Source: Rhizomucor pusillus (lineage: Eukaryota > Mucoromycota > Mucoromycetes > Mucorales > Lichtheimiaceae). Taken from it: a stretch of DNA of 64,000 bases. The stretch covers positions 94,602 through 158,601 of the forward strand of contig FWWN02000531.1 in NCBI GenBank assembly GCA_900175165.2. The letters run 5' to 3'. Both the position numbers and the translations under genes were made by a program. This document shows, one piece after another, positions 47,582-60,620 of the stretch. The notes beneath the pieces are model-generated. The model saw only the letters and a list, made by a program, of their open reading frames with translations, had not been told where the DNA came from and searched no databases. Numbering within the stretch: position 1 is the stretch's first letter; each line of letters opens with the position of its first letter.

Positions 47582-48136
47582 GCTTCAAAGAACATAAGAA
47601 TATGGGACCAGGCACCGCTATCAACTGCAGTTCAAGGACCGCCCCGGAAAATGGTAAGTCAAGATGATTAAAATCAGCATATTGACGCTTAATGCATGAA
47701 AAAACATTCATCTTTTGGAGAGAAAAACGTGTTTGGACTATAAGCTTCTTCCGGACGGGTGGTCACTGGCCCAAGGTTATTGAGATTAGGGTGCATCGGC
47801 ACGATTCTACAACATGCACAAACCTGATGGTGCTACATACTTTACTTTTAATCTTATCTCTTTTCTTCGCTTTTTCCTTTTTCCGCTATTACCATGGAGG
47901 AATAAATTTCAGACTGTATTGCGCTATTTTTATAACGAGAAGATGCTGATGGCAGAAGAGGGCTTTTTGAAGCAGCGGCAAAGGGAAAATGGGCAATCAC
48001 GCAGCCCGGCGAATGACGATGATTCATCGGGACAACCGGGCGGCAGACTCCGTGAGCGCTTGATTTTCATTTTTCTTGCAACCCATCATTGTCTCTTTTG
48101 CCCCCGCACACTCTCCAAGGCCAAACAATAGCTCGA
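47582..48136. promoter_or_regulatory. Divergent promoter region of dephospho-CoA kinase and PTC7 genes
   Basis: About 0.56 kb. Plus-strand open frames at 47692-47949 and 47814-48131 have no domain and end before or at the PTC7 start; they are most likely 5' UTR or chance. Confidence 0.45.
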
Positions 48137-49544
48137 ATGGCTCGATCTTACATACATCGACTGACGTCTCTGTCTCAGATTGCCCATTTGGGCTCTACTA
48201 AATCCCTGCTTGCTCCTCCGTTAGCCTACCTCCGGCCCACATTCAACGCCCATCGATTACTGACGTTTACCTCCCAATCGCAGCCACACTCCTCCTCGCC
48301 TCCTGCCTCCAGCACTTCCTTCCTGGACGCGAGCACGGCCACCGCGACTGCAGCAGCAGCTGCGGTTAATCACACACCCGCCTTCTCTCCCGGCAGTTAT
48401 TTAAAAGCACACGCAGACGCTCAAGTCCTCAAAAAGAAAACGTCCACCGCCTCCATACCCGAAAGTGTACAACACGCTGAAGAAAAACCGCCTGCTCCCG
48501 TCGACTGTTTCCAGTTTGTTGCGCATGCAGCCTGGCACCCAAAGAACCGTCACCCGCGGCAACGCCAATCTCAAGACAAGGTTCCGTACTGGAAACGAAG
48601 CAAGGTGGGCAACGTCGATGCTGGCGAGGATGCCTTCTTCCACACCTACACACCTTACGGCATGGCGTTGGGCGTCGCGGACGGCGTTGGCGGTTGGGCA
48701 GATGCAGGCGTTGATCCAGGTAAATATTTACCTCACCCTCAAGTTTTACTTTTTGTACTCACGCTTATTTGCAGCCATCTTTTCATGGACCTTAATGAAC
48801 AATGCAGCCGGGATCGCCAAAAAGTCTGAGCAGCAGCCTCCCATCGATGCACTGCAGATCTTGGACTCCGCATTCCATCAACTTTGTCGAAGCGGCAAAG
48901 TCGCAGCCGGCAGCAGCACCGCCTGTATCTTGAACCTATGCAAGACCACCGGCCAAATGACAAGCGTTAATCTGGGCGACAGCGCGTTCTTGCTGATACG
49001 TGACAAGAAGATTGTGTACGAGAGCCCCAGCCAACAGCACTATTTCAACTGCCCGTAAGTAAATGATAAGAATGATGATGGATGCCGCAGAAGACTAAAG
49101 AACAACAACTATAATAACAACAGGTATCAGCTGACCGTGGTACCAGATACATACCCTGATCGGGACAGCTTTGTAACCGATATGCCCAAAGATGCTGACC
49201 GCAAGACATTCTTCCTGAAAAACAACGATATCATTGTACTAGCAACCGACGGATATTTTGACAACGTTTTCCATCACGACACGCTCAGTACCGTGAATGA
49301 AAACATGCGGCATATTTTGGAACCGACAATGGAAGTATCAGACGAAGAAGTAGCAGCCGCCGTACGAAATCTCGCAAAGACGCTCACTGACAATGCACGT
49401 CGATGGAGTTTGGATCCCAAGCGGGACAGCCCATGGGCTAAAGATGCCCAGGCGCACGGCAGCAACTATCGCGGAGGAAAGGTAGATGATATCACATGCA
49501 TCGTTACGCTCGTCCGTGATATCCAACGACAGCAGCAGCAGTAG
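48137..49544 (+). CDS. ptc7: Mitochondrial PP2C-type phosphatase PTC7/PPTC7
   Basis: Three exons give about 420 residues. The leader MARSYIHRLTSLSQIAHLGS is basic and mitochondrial-like, followed by a Ser/Ala-rich stretch. The catalytic part has GNVDAGEDAFFHTY, GMALGVADGVGGWADAGVDP (metal-binding DG), SSTACILNLCKTTGQM, VNLGDSAFLLIRD, DIIVLATDGYFDNV and VDDITCIVTLV, the SpoIIE/PP2C layout of PTC7. PTC7 dephosphorylates mitochondrial targets such as Coq7 in coenzyme Q synthesis and mitophagy factors. The C terminus is poly-Gln. ATG 48137 is preceded by no better start. Confidence 0.92.
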
Positions 49545-49877
49545 CAGCAGCAGTAGTAGTGATCGCTATGCTCTCTCTCTGTCTCTCCTTCATTACTTGT
49601 TTTCCAACTCCACACATACATCCTTCAGTAACATAGACGAGCAACCAAGAAAAGACACCACACACGCACACACAATCTCCCAACACACACGCAACACGGA
49701 CGATAAGTAAGTTTTTTTCTTCCTTCACAGCACATAGGAGAATTCCCCCCATTTTGTACATATAACTTTATTGCGTACACTATGCTCAAGATCCATTCCT
49801 TAATGCTTCTCTTCTTTTTCAAAATCCTTGCCACTAAATCCCAATTTTGTTGAGTAAAAAAAGTTTTGCTTATGATT
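49545..49877. other. Convergent 3' flanks of PTC7 and HERP-like genes
   Basis: About 0.33 kb with CA-rich simple sequence (about 49655-49700); shared 3' region, nothing coding. Confidence 0.5.
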
Positions 49878-51216
49878 CTACCATACTTCACTTACAGCAT
49901 CCTGCTGACCATTGTTGAAAGCTTGTGCTATGCGTGCATCTCGTCCGTAGCTTGGCCACAGTGATGCGATAAACGCATAAAGACCACGTTTCAAGGTTCC
50001 GAGCAAAGTTGTAGGCGGCTCAGGCACTGCGTCAGTGTCCTGCCGTTGTCGTTGTTCCTGCTGCCGTTGCTGACCGGTAACAAAGTCGGGTTGTTGTTGT
50101 TGTTGTTGTTGTTGCTGAGGCTGCTGTGGCGCGAATCTTTGCCTATCATCTATCCGTACACGTCGTACGACGAAACGTAACCGTCCTGTCTGATACATGA
50201 AGAAAACCAGAGCGATGAAGTGGAATATCAAGATGCGCTCCAGGCTAGCATCTTGGCACAATATGAAAAGTATGAATCCCAGCTTGATAGCCAGCCAGAC
50301 AGACGCTGCTCTCTGTGCATTGATATCGCGATGTGCAAGCGGCGCCGCAGCTGCTGCTGGTTGTTGTTGTGGTGGCCGATCAGCCCCGGCTGGCTGTACA
50401 GGAGAACGAGGCGGAGGCGGAGGAATAGTAGTACTACTAGCATTGTGCGCATGTTGGTCAAAGTATCGATTGTCTATGTAAGCATTCCTAGAGTTTGCAG
50501 TTGCGTGACCGTTGTGATTTACAGATGTAAGCGGAGGAGGATTGAAAGCTGGTACAAGCACAGGTGCGAGATAATATTGTCCACTAGATAAGCATTTTAG
50601 TTATCTACTCTGCAATCACTACAGTAACATAACACATACTTTATAGCGACAACCTGGTAGCCGCCAGGCAAAAGTGTTTGTGGGTATGCATGCGGTGGTT
50701 CTAGAGGTCTTTGCTCTTCAGGGATCGGGGGTCGTTGCTGTTGTGGTGCTTCAAACGAGGAGGGAGAGGAGAATGCTACCGCTGCAGCATTCGCTGACGA
50801 TGAAGACGAGGCTGCATTGAATAAAGACGATTTATCGACGGCTTTTGTACGTGTAGGCTTTGACCGTGCAGTAACGGCAGGTTTCACGACAAGATGAAAT
50901 GTAGGCGTTGCATTCGAGTCCGTCTATCGCATGGAATGTCAACTCATATCTCTTTGACCACACAATCCAGTATTTCCCCCATTCTTTCTCTACCTACCTT
51001 TTCCAAGACTTTCTCCAACTCGTCGGCATCGTCCAGAATCCTGCCGCTGAAAATGAGGCGCTGGTCGGCAGCAGGAGGTTTGCGCGGGTGAAATTTCTGT
51101 AACAGCTCCTTCAACGAACGCACAGAGGAATCTCGCTCGATCGTCACGGTCAAGGTCTCATTGAGGGATGGCGAGCGTATCTGCAGAGTAACTTGTCCAC
51201 ATTTCTTGTCGTCCAT
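49878..51216 (-). CDS. HERP/HERPUD-like ubiquitin-like ER protein
   Basis: Three exons join in frame. Residues 1-75 form a ubiquitin-like domain: CGQVTLQIRSPSLNETLTV, SSVRSLKELLQKFHP, AADQRLIFSGRILDDADELE, and after an intron TFHLVVKP. This matches the UBL of mammalian HERPUD1/2 and yeast Usa1 (QRLIYSGK-type core). A Gln/Pro/Ser-rich linker follows, then a hydrophobic hairpin (VWLAIKLGFILFILC and ILIFHFIALVFFMYQ) and a Gln-rich cytosolic end. HERP scaffolds the Hrd1 ubiquitin ligase in ER-associated degradation. It is divergent from GatB across the fold-back repeat. ATG 51216 starts the UBL directly. Confidence 0.82.
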
Positions 51217-51926
51217 TGAGAAAAGTGGTGAATGAAAGGTATCTCCGCATTGCATTGGCGAGTGCCTTGAAAAAGCGGCAATTTTGATTGGCAGCGACGA
51301 CGTGGCAAAGTCTGAGCGATCGAAACACACAGAGATTCTTTCTCTCTCTCTTTCTGGAACTACACGATACATTACATCTTGAGGGATGATTACAGTGGTA
51401 AAACTCAGTCCAGTTCTTAAATCCTTTCTTCATCATCATCAATCGTCATATCTATCGGGAGTAACAAAGCAGTGCGAAATGGATAATGGATCCATTTTAG
51501 CCTTCTAATTCTACTTGCAATCATGGCCTTTATCCTGTGTGCTCAATCATGTCTTTTCTTATTTTATTTTGGTGTGCTGCAAGCCGGGATGCATGTATAT
51601 ATCATACACTCTTTCCCAAAATCAAAGTCGCACCCACCCAATACTGAAGTCGCATGCTGACAATTTAGAAGTTGTGTTTGCCAAGCCTTCTTGTGCGACA
51701 ACTTTTTCTTTGTATACGACATCTAATTTGTCATCATGCGCAATGATTTCTGGGCAAACACGACTTCTAAATTGTCAGCATGCGACTTCAGTATTGGGTG
51801 GGTGCGACTTATGATTTTGGGAAAGAGTGTATTTCTGGGCAAACATTTCCGTCTGCTCACAATGCCGCCTGCCTCGGGCGGCTCTAAATTTTGCACTTTT
51901 GACAGCTCCACCCACAGCAGTCGACA
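51217..51926. promoter_or_regulatory. Divergent promoter region of HERP-like and GatB genes
   Basis: About 0.7 kb. The fold-back repeat at 51604-51832 occupies the GatB-proximal half, leaving only about 95 bp between its right arm and the GatB ATG. The HERP-proximal part has a GA/CT tract at about 51340-51360. No other gene is seen. Confidence 0.6.
51604..51832. repeat. Near-perfect inverted repeat (fold-back, MITE-like)
   Basis: The left arm 51604-51682 and right arm 51753-51832 are reverse complements over about 80 nt with one mismatch and one single-base gap; the spacer is 70 nt. The spacer itself holds a degraded copy of part of the arm (about 51720-51740). An ATTTCTGGGCAAACA word occurs both at 51746 and 51831. 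No clear target-site duplication flanks it, and no other full copy was seen in the window. A miniature inverted-repeat element or a fold-back transposon remnant is likely. Confidence 0.85.
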
Positions 51927-54211
51927 ATGATTTCTGCATGTCGTCTGGCACGTCGTCCTTCACCATATAGTTGCCTAAGGCGTGCCTTCTATGCAACGAC
52001 CTCAGCGCGTGTACTCAAAGAGGGCTGGAATGCTGTCATTGGCATTGAAGTTCATGCCCAAATCAATTCAAAGACAAAGCTGTTTTCAGGTACTTTTGGC
52101 CCCGGTCGCAGTAAAAAGGCGCTAACATATTTATTGATGGTGATTCCTGTTGAATAAGATATGATCACGTCGTACGAAGCGCCTCCAAACAGCAAGACGT
52201 CTGTGATAGATTTGGCATTTCCAGGCGTTCAGCCGGTACAGTTCACAAAGATTCAAAAACTCTTTTGCAGTTTTTAATTTTTTACATAGAGGCTGAATGA
52301 AGCATGCGTTGAGCTGGCATTGAGAACAGCACTCGCTGTTAAGAGCAAAGTGCAATTACGGTCATCTTTCGATCGAAAGCAGTATTTTTATCCTGACCTT
52401 CCACAAGGATATCAAATTACGCAGTATCGAGGTACGGATTCGAGAAATAATAAGCATTTCACGCTAGCAGTGGCTGAAGATTAAGAATATACAGAACCTA
52501 TTGCGCTGGGCGGAATGATTGAATTGAGCGAGATGGATGGTGTTGCCCAGCCTTTGACTGTTCGGATACAGCAAATCCAGTTAGAGCAGGTGAGTTGCAT
52601 ATCTCTAACCTATTAACAACAGTCAAATGAACTTTTGTGTACAAGGATACTGGCAAAAGTATGCATGATATGAGACCGGGATGGACGCTTTTGGATATGA
52701 ATCGTGCAGGAACTGGCTTGATGGAGATCGTGACGATGCCAGATATCAAGTAAATGTCCCTCCTATCATACAGATTCGATCACAATATTGATAAAGTATA
52801 TATCCAGGAACTCGACAGAAGCTGGCGCATTTGTCAAAAAATTGCAAGCGATTCTGCAGTGTGTTGGATCTTCCCGAGCAAGCATGAACGAGGCAAGTTG
52901 TGGGCTAGCACGTTCTTGTGGGAATTGGTAGCTGATCGACAACACAGGGTTCGATGCGTTGCGATGTAAACGTATCCGTACACAGAGACGGCGAAAACTC
53001 TGGCACTCGGTGCGAAATTAAAAACCTGAATAGCGTCAAGTTTTTATCCATGGCTATAGGTACGAGCGATAGCAAAAAAATACGTCTGTTGAGCAAACCT
53101 TGACGTTATTCCATCCGATAGACGCCGAGATCGAAAGACAGATTGCACTGATCGAAAACGGTGGCGTGGTGACGCCCGAGACTCGTGGTTACGACGTGGC
53201 TGCAAAGAAAACGTTTCGATTGAGGAGCAAGGAAACGGCACCGGATTACCGTTACATGCCAGAGCCTGATCTTCCAAAACTTATATTAACGCAAGTAAGT
53301 TTTCTTTTTCTTTCCTGCATAAATAGACGCACCATTATTCACAGACTTGTACCCCAAAGGAATACATCGACAAAGTAGGATCAAATTTACCAGAACTTCC
53401 AGATGCAGCTCGTAATCGAATTATGAAGCAATACAACTTATCTCTGGACGACGCCAACTCTTTACTCAACGAAGCAGGAAGCCTCAAATTCTTTGAAGAG
53501 GTACGCGTGCTTAATTCGTTTGATATTGGGAATATTGTAAGTTAACCAGCCATGTTAGGTTTGCAAAGGCCGCAATTCCCAGACTGTGCTTAACTGGTAA
53601 GTACCTGCTTGAATAGCGGTTCAAAAGGCGTAATAATCACTGCTTAATGTAGGACATTGAATGATTTGTTTGGCGAGCTGGCCAAGAGTGACTTGACCTT
53701 TGCCCAGTGTCCTATCACTGTCGAGCAAATGGGTTCCCTGGTGGATCTTGTACAGGACAACAAAATCACAGCAAAGATCGGAAAGAACGTTTTAAGGTTG
53801 ATGTTGCAGGAAGAAAAAGGTGCAATGCCGAAAGATATTGTTGAAAAGAAAGGCTGGGGGCGAATGGAAGACCAAGGGCAGCTACAATTCGTGTGCAAGA
53901 GACTCATTGCAAAAAATGAAAAGAGGGTAACAAGAAAAGGAAAAAGAAAGGGATTTTTTAGCAAAATCTTTCTAACCCGGTTGGGATATCTGTAGGTTGA
54001 ATTATTCCGCAAAGGTGAAATGAAAGTCTTCAAGTGGTTTGTTGGGCAAGTCATGCGCGAGACCAGAGGCTTGGCTGATCCGAGCCTAGTGAACAGTGCA
54101 CTTTGCGAAGCGCTTGGATGCAAACCAGAGGATATAGCTCATGTAGAAGAACGAAGGAAAACCAAAAAGAGTAAAGGCCCCTCCGCCACCACCGCCGCCG
54201 TTGGGCGATAA
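51927..54211 (+). CDS. gatB: Mitochondrial Glu-tRNA(Gln) amidotransferase subunit B (GatB/Pet112)
   Basis: About eleven exons join in frame. The leader [19 protein letters not shown] is a mitochondrial presequence. Then [153 protein letters not shown], and the YqeY-like tail ([14 protein letters not shown]...[20 protein letters not shown]). With GatA and GatC/F it turns Glu-tRNA(Gln) to Gln-tRNA(Gln) in mitochondria. All blocks of the family are present. ATG 51927. Confidence 0.95.
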
Positions 54212-54281
54212 ACACCCTATTACTTGACGACCCGCTTCGTTTCGATTTGTGCCCCCTATCATTGCCCGCTCGTCTTGCATA

Positions 54282-56413
54282 ATGTCAAATGGCGCGGAAG
54301 CTAGTGACACTAGCGCGTCAAACACTCCTAAGCTTGGCAAGACACCACCGTCTCTGACGTACTTTTGCGTTTACAACCCGTCCTTGGCGCAATCAGAAGA
54401 AAACACCAAAGATCAGATCCTTTACTACACAGCTAAGAAAGTCGTCCCTGCCGATGTGAAAATGAAGCAAATTGGCCTTGCACAGGCGCTTGTCAACTTT
54501 AGTTCGTAAGAATATATATCATTTTCAGGATCAATGTGAATAAGTAGTTGATAAGAACCCAAAAACAATTAGTGCTTTTTCACCTACGAGACCTGCTGAA
54601 AACGTCCATTCGCAAAAGAATCGTCTGGTCTTTTACCAACCAGAACCTGGGTTTTGGATGCACATGTGCATAGAGCTTGGTGTTGTACGAAAACAGACAA
54701 AAGACAGTAAAGGAAAGGACAAGTTAGTGACGGAATATCTCGACTCGCAATTGAGCGACTTGGTCCCAGACGCGATTTTGAGAATTGGCTACGAGCAATT
54801 CAAGGTACTCATATAAGAAAAATTAGCTAAATATATATTTGTCTGCGAGCTAACAGCAAAATTCATTACAAATTTAGCTTTTGAACGGCACAATGACTTC
54901 CATGTTGCAGGCTGAGAATTTGCCCCAGCGCCAAAGGATAAGATCTCTTATGCACAGCATTGAAGAATTTTTCGAGGAATGGATTTGGAAATGGAACTTT
55001 GATCTACTGGACGCAAACATATTTTCGACTGTCTTTAACGGATTCCCGATGAAGCCTTTGCAACGCAGCAGTCAGCAGCTTCTTCGTCAGCTGGAAGAAC
55101 GTCTACGAGAAAAACTTCATATTCAACACTACTTGATACTCAATCCGGAGAGCGACCTTGTATATCATTCACGCGATCTTTCGGCAGCCGACGTTTGCGC
55201 ACTACGACGATGGATATGTGATCGTGGTCTTACGCAGCGGCAACAACAACCAGATGGTTCTTCAGTATGTCCTACTCCTACAAGATCTTCTGAACGACCC
55301 AGGATACCCAGCCTCAAATCACTTACAAAATCGCTATCAAACACCCAAATATTTAATTATTTTTCGACGTTCAAAACGGCACCGCAGCCAAGCAACGAAA
55401 CTGTCCAAGAGCCCACAAACGCTACGCAAACCGAAACAACGCTGCCTGCACCGTCTGAAATACCCACAGCACCGTCGTCACCCGAACCTGTCCTGAAGGC
55501 TGACAAGTTCGTGATCGGTCTAGCAGACGACAATGTAGTTCGCGTGTATCTTTACAACGATCACTCCGACCAGCTTGAGGAGCACTTCTTACTTTTGTAT
55601 CAGGTGTGGACATATAACTCTCGCACACGACTTGGGTTGCTTACATTATCCTGATAATTAGCATATCAGCGGCCTTGTGTGGACTTTTCTGCTTCCGCTT
55701 GCGGCCATCGAAGAAAGCAACGACGGCAACGAGTATCTTATCAATGTAGAAAAATGCTTGACAGAAACTGAAGGTTTAGAATCGGCAATACCATCTATAC
55801 TCACAGACTCCTCAGCAACTCAAGACAAGTCGCTAAATCTGGGCAAACACTATCGATTCTTCTGCTACGACAACAGATCGCGAGTCATTAGATCAACGCT
55901 GACTGATAGACCATCCAAAGAAAACAAAGCAACCGGCTTCATCGTGACAAATGACATGTTCATACAATTACTGGAGCTAAGAAATGACCTTGAGAGGTAG
56001 GATGACCCAAGATTACTACGTCGTTTCCGCGATCGATTAAAATTATATCTACCTAGTAACCAGCCTAAGACTGTAGAAGTATACACACGCTCAACGTCTA
56101 ATTACTGGGTCGCCGGTCGTCGTACCTTCCATCGATCCAACGCCAAACAAATTGATGCCGCGTGTCAGGATACAGACAACCATCAGGAACCTCCCACTGA
56201 AGACGAAGAAGACCGAGGGCTGCGACGTGGCAATAGCAGCGACGAGGAAGACTACGTCGAAGTATTTTTGGTGGCGGCCAAAAAGGAGACTTCCTTGGCT
56301 GAAGTGGAAGGTAATTGCAATTGAACAGACCGTTAATGCCAGAGTTTTCCTAAAGCATACATTTTGTAGACGCTGTACGGAAGTTGGCTACGTCTGTTGC
56401 TGACACAACATGA
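54282..56413 (+). CDS. ccz1: CCZ1-like subunit of the Mon1-Ccz1 Rab7 GEF
   Basis: About six exons give roughly 590 residues. The first Longin domain starts SLTYFCVYNPSLAQSEENTK, DQILYYTAKKVVPADVKMKQ, a pattern typical of CCZ1/INTU/HPS4 proteins; then RLVFYQPEPGFWMHMCIELG and ADVCALRRWICDR. Later blocks include VIGLADDNVVRVYLYNDHSD, HISGLVWTFLLPLA and the C-terminal YTRSTSNYWVAGRRTFHRSN. CCZ1 with MON1 activates Rab7/Ypt7 on late endosomes and vacuoles. An acidic tail and a short final exon end the protein. ATG 54282 is 71 bp after the GatB stop, so the two transcripts are tightly spaced. Confidence 0.85.
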
Positions 56414-56675
56414 CCTTAATATGTATTTTAAAATGTTCATAAAGACCTTGTCCAATAGCTAGTCTGAACACATACTTAATCTATCTTGACACATATCCTA
56501 TCGTTTACTTTGCATATGGAAAAGGTTGTTCATGGACACTTGCTTTTTTCTCTTTTCAGGAACTACTATAAGATCTACAAGTATATTTCTGTGCGATGGT
56601 TATCAAGGGAATTCTCATTTACATTTGACATACTCTTTGTAAAGATTGTAGTGTATACATTTCGTAGGGATTACA

Positions 56676-57724
56676 TCAGTCTCTAGAGTTTATCTTGAAA
56701 CGGTAAACGACTCCACTCTCTGTTGGATGATCTACAGGAACGTAACGCTCAACGTCGCCCTCTTGCTTGAGTTTGTACCAATCGCGTTCGACAAAGGTGA
56801 CATTGCCTTGATGATCGACGAGGATCACGGTGCTGGTCCGAGTGCCGTATGTTCCCTTTAGGTATTTAAATTGTGGGGTAAAAATCGTTCTTTTAGTCTT
56901 TTCGAATATCACATTCAAATCTTGATCATTTGTAAACGTTTGGGTGGTACTAAGGAAATGGTAAGGGTAACGTTTGAATATGATCCAGTGGTTTGGCACT
57001 TACCACAGCAGTTCAAACAACTTCTCAACGAGATAATCTTCATCGGTGTCCTTGTTCGACTCTAAAACTTGTTTAAAGAGAGCATTGCCATCAAGCACCT
57101 TTTTCCAAGGTTCATCAAGCACCGAATTGGATAGCCCTATTTAAATACATATCTCATTTAGCACATCGAAATCCGCCGGAAGAGTAGATGTGACATACCA
57201 TAGATAGTGCCGGGTTTGAGTTCCTGGATTTCATCCGCTTTCCGGTTACTAAAGTAGACCATCTCTTTCGAGCCAACCTGTATGGCAGATAGGTTGATGC
57301 AGATGAGACTAAATCCTCCATATGCATCCGCTCGTTGCTGTACTTGTTCCATGTAGTCGTGTGCTGACAATTGTTTGTCGACCAAGAAATCCCGGACCAA
57401 TTCTCCTCGGGAACGTTTGCCGTAATATTTCGTCTCGCGGTAGTTGGTCAGCGCAGCAAACCGCCCCGTCCTTGTGATCCCAAGCCAGGTACCGTTGTGA
57501 TTTGGCGTCGCGGCCTCCTCCAGATCTGTCCCTGCCAGGACGTCTGACTGTGGAGGTGGCCAAAAGTGTGCCTTGGCAGTGGGCCTGTGTAGAAACTCAT
57601 CACGATTTGCTGCAAAGACGCTGCATGACCCGGTGTCAGTCTTAGAGTCGAGCAAGGAAATAAAGACTAGTTCTTACAATCGGTACTTGGGGTGCTGATC
57701 GACTGTCCAAAAGAGAATGCACAT
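56676..57724 (-). CDS. tango2: TANGO2 (NRDE-family) protein
   Basis: About four exons give roughly 300 residues. The start MCILFWTVDQHPKYR, the diagnostic FAANRDEFLHRPTAKAHFWP (Asn-Arg-Asp-Glu signature), DVLAGTDLEEAATPNHNGTW, RFAALTNYRE, GELVRDFLVD, YGGFSLICIN, KPGTIYGLSN and the tail RTSTVILVDHQGNVTFVERD are all TANGO2 blocks. TANGO2 is linked to Golgi organisation, mitochondrial heme/lipid handling and acyl-CoA metabolism; its catalytic role, if any, is open. It converges with CCZ1, about 260 bp between stops. ATG 57724 precedes the conserved Cys-Ile-Leu start. Confidence 0.9.
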
Positions 57725-59231
57725 TTAGTTTTAATTACGAGGAAATAGAAATGAACTGGGCTGCGCGCGGGGATGGTGATGACCAAAGCGGTTTATGCCG
57801 ACGGCAGTAAAAGCGGGGAGATGATTGTTCATAATCGATGAACATTTTGATAACACTTTATTGCAGATTATAGCTCTCATTGCAAACATTATGCAGAAAA
57901 AACTATCCATTCGCACCTTTTAGGCTTGCTGCATGTCGCATTCTCCCGCCCGAACGCAGATGGCACCGTATCACCACTAAGACATAGATATAAGGGTAAG
58001 TGTGATCATTCTCTAACGGCTGTTGTAAGCAATACCAATGTGGACGATGTCCGGCCCCAGAAAGAGGTACTCGACGATCGGTGCACAGAACTTGATGACA
58101 AAGTCCCTCCTCCGATAGCTTGTCAAGATTCTCCTTGTGAAATATTGGCGCGTCATAAGCGTGTCGCTCGAGTCTAGTGTACAAATCTGAGTGGATCTAA
58201 CTCGGTTGCGTCCATTGGAGGTAACACATGTGCAGGTATATCCGTCCCATGCAACAGTCAAAGCTTGTGTAAATTTTCCTGGATTTTTCTGGATAACAGA
58301 TGATTATTGTATTAAGACCAATCGAGCGATTAACCCTCAAAAACTCGCGTTTCCTTGCGGAGCGGGGACTTTAACGAGAGGATCATCGTGTATTTGAAAT
58401 ATTTATTGAAAGAAACATGTTAATAAAAAGATTGTATATATTGGCGAAGTAGGGTTACATACCACTTGGTTTTTAAAAGGTGTTGCACAGAAGATAAACA
58501 CAGTTAGGGCAAGAAAAGAAAAGAGGAACGACAAGTTTTAGTAAAAAAATATAAATTCTATTGATAGTATTGCACTAGCCAAATGCTCAAATTGAATCGC
58601 CACAATTTTTAGGACTTTGCTTCAAGATAAGCTCCATCAAAAACTCACACAGAGGGCGGATAGGACCACGACGAAGAGACACGAGTCGCAACCAGCTCCA
58701 GGAACCGATGCTTTTTTGGTTCCTATTGAAAAAATGCGTTAGCAGATGACAGTATTCACAAGATGAACAATATCCACTTACCCGGAGCAAGGCAACGCCA
58801 TCCCACAAACTGGGTACCAACAGGCAGCCAGGCCCCAGCAGACGGACCAGCTGGCAAGGCGAGAGGCGACGAGACGAGTAGGAGTAACCTTGCTCCGCAC
58901 AGGTTGGGCTAAGATATTAACTACTTAGTACAGGCATGGGCAATAAGCTGGAATTTAACAGAAATACTTACACATGGCGTAGCCTCTGTGGACCGTGAGG
59001 TACCACGAGGCAAAGGCGACTTGGCAGCATTCTACAATGGACTTGATCTGCACCAAGTCCGCCGCCATGTTCGCTGTATCCACCAGCAGCCGTCTGCTGG
59101 GACCGCCAGAGAATAGAGGACAGACCCAAGTTCCACACCGGCGGCGTCCAAAGAGTCCAGTGCCAGCTGCATGCGCGGCTGGAACTCCAGGGAGCCTACA
59201 GCAGCGCCTTTCGATCCTTGAGGAAAAGAGT

Positions 59232-59514
59232 TCAGGGAGCAGCCTTCGGCAAATTGCTCGCTATTAACAAAGCATTAAACAACGTGTTTAATTGGCGCGC
59301 ATGGGGAGAACACGCACCTTCATAACCTTGATACGTGTTCGTCTTCAGCGAGGATAATGCTCGATTGTCCATGAAAATCGTGAAGGTTTGCATATCCAGG
59401 TGGTGCCGCCGTTTGTGTAGTAAGCAGTGCTTGAGTGCCAACATTTCTTGCTCGTGTATTGAATAGTTGAGTTGCGCAAATGTCATCATTATGTTTTTTA
59501 GAAGAACGCCACAC
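59232..59514 (-). pseudogene. Ty3/gypsy polymerase RNase H fragment
   Basis: Minus-strand reading gives SSKKHND in one frame, then QLNYSIHEQEMLALKHCL and LDMQTFTIFMDNRALSSLKT in the next. This is the order of the RNase H-like domain at the end of Ty3/gypsy reverse transcriptases (A-S-K-K, NYSIHEQEMLAL, TDNRAL). At least one frameshift breaks it, and no intact reverse transcriptase, integrase or LTR was recognised nearby. The copy is dead. Confidence 0.75.
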
Positions 59515-60620
59515 TCATATTCAAGCCAGTCACGCAGACATTGTCGTCGCGCTCATTGACCTCAAATGGGGCGACCACGTAGAATGCAAAATAAAAGTCC
59601 AGACGTAGCCAATTAATTCTATATTCCGCCTCGAGCTATTTTGCGGTGAGATCGAGCCGGATGCGCGTCGCTTTCTTGAAGTGGAATAGGAGGGCTGTAG
59701 GTTTCAGGTGACAGGTTCACCAATGTTCCTTAAGCAGAACGGAACGAAGCCGTCGATGCATTCTCTAATACCATGTTCGCTAGCGCCAAAGAACCCCAGA
59801 AGTGCTCAGCGGCATAATCATCCAAACAATAAAGTAAGCCGGTCAGCAGGCGTGCTCGAAATGATGGATACAAAATATACCTTGAATCGGCCAGCAATGG
59901 CTTTATCAACCCATTTGCCAAGTCGTCATCCGTCAGTTCCGAGGAAATTGAGACAGCAGAGACAAAATCCCTTTCAACCTTTCTTCTCCCGTTAACCGGG
60001 TATCGATAAGGCCATCCAAATGCTTTTGACCAAGGGCGAAACATCACCAAGTGGTCGTTTGTTTAAATGAAAACGCATCCTAGACTGGCCGTCGATTGCT
60101 TTGCGCATCCACGCGATGAATGTTCTCGACGTGCCACAGTATCGACAGCTAAATTGTAAGTTCTTTTCTGGAGTTGAGCTTTTCGTGGATGTCTAACTAC
60201 CAGGATGCTACAAACCGGGCGTTGCCTACAAGCATGGCTGTGGGTGCTTCCCGGCATCGGCTTCAGAGACTCAGGCACACAAGACGGTCTAACTGATCAC
60301 ATCTACAAACTATCAGTGCTTTCGATCTAGCCTGTAATATTCGAGTGTGTTCAAATAAAGAGACAAAGAAGATCCAGCGAGACTGAATAGTGGGATCATT
60401 TTTATTGATCTGTTCAGACTCACTCTTTATATTCTGTTGAGATAGACTCTGCTTACACACCGGTAGATCTCCAAGTATCCAATAGGGGATTATACACGTA
60501 AGATGTTCTCCTTAGCTACCATGTCCATGAGACCGTGCGACGACTTGGACAATCATGCTGATGGAGCTTATATTAGATTCCCGGCAGGTACCACTGACAA
60601 AGAGAGTATAGGGAATTTAG

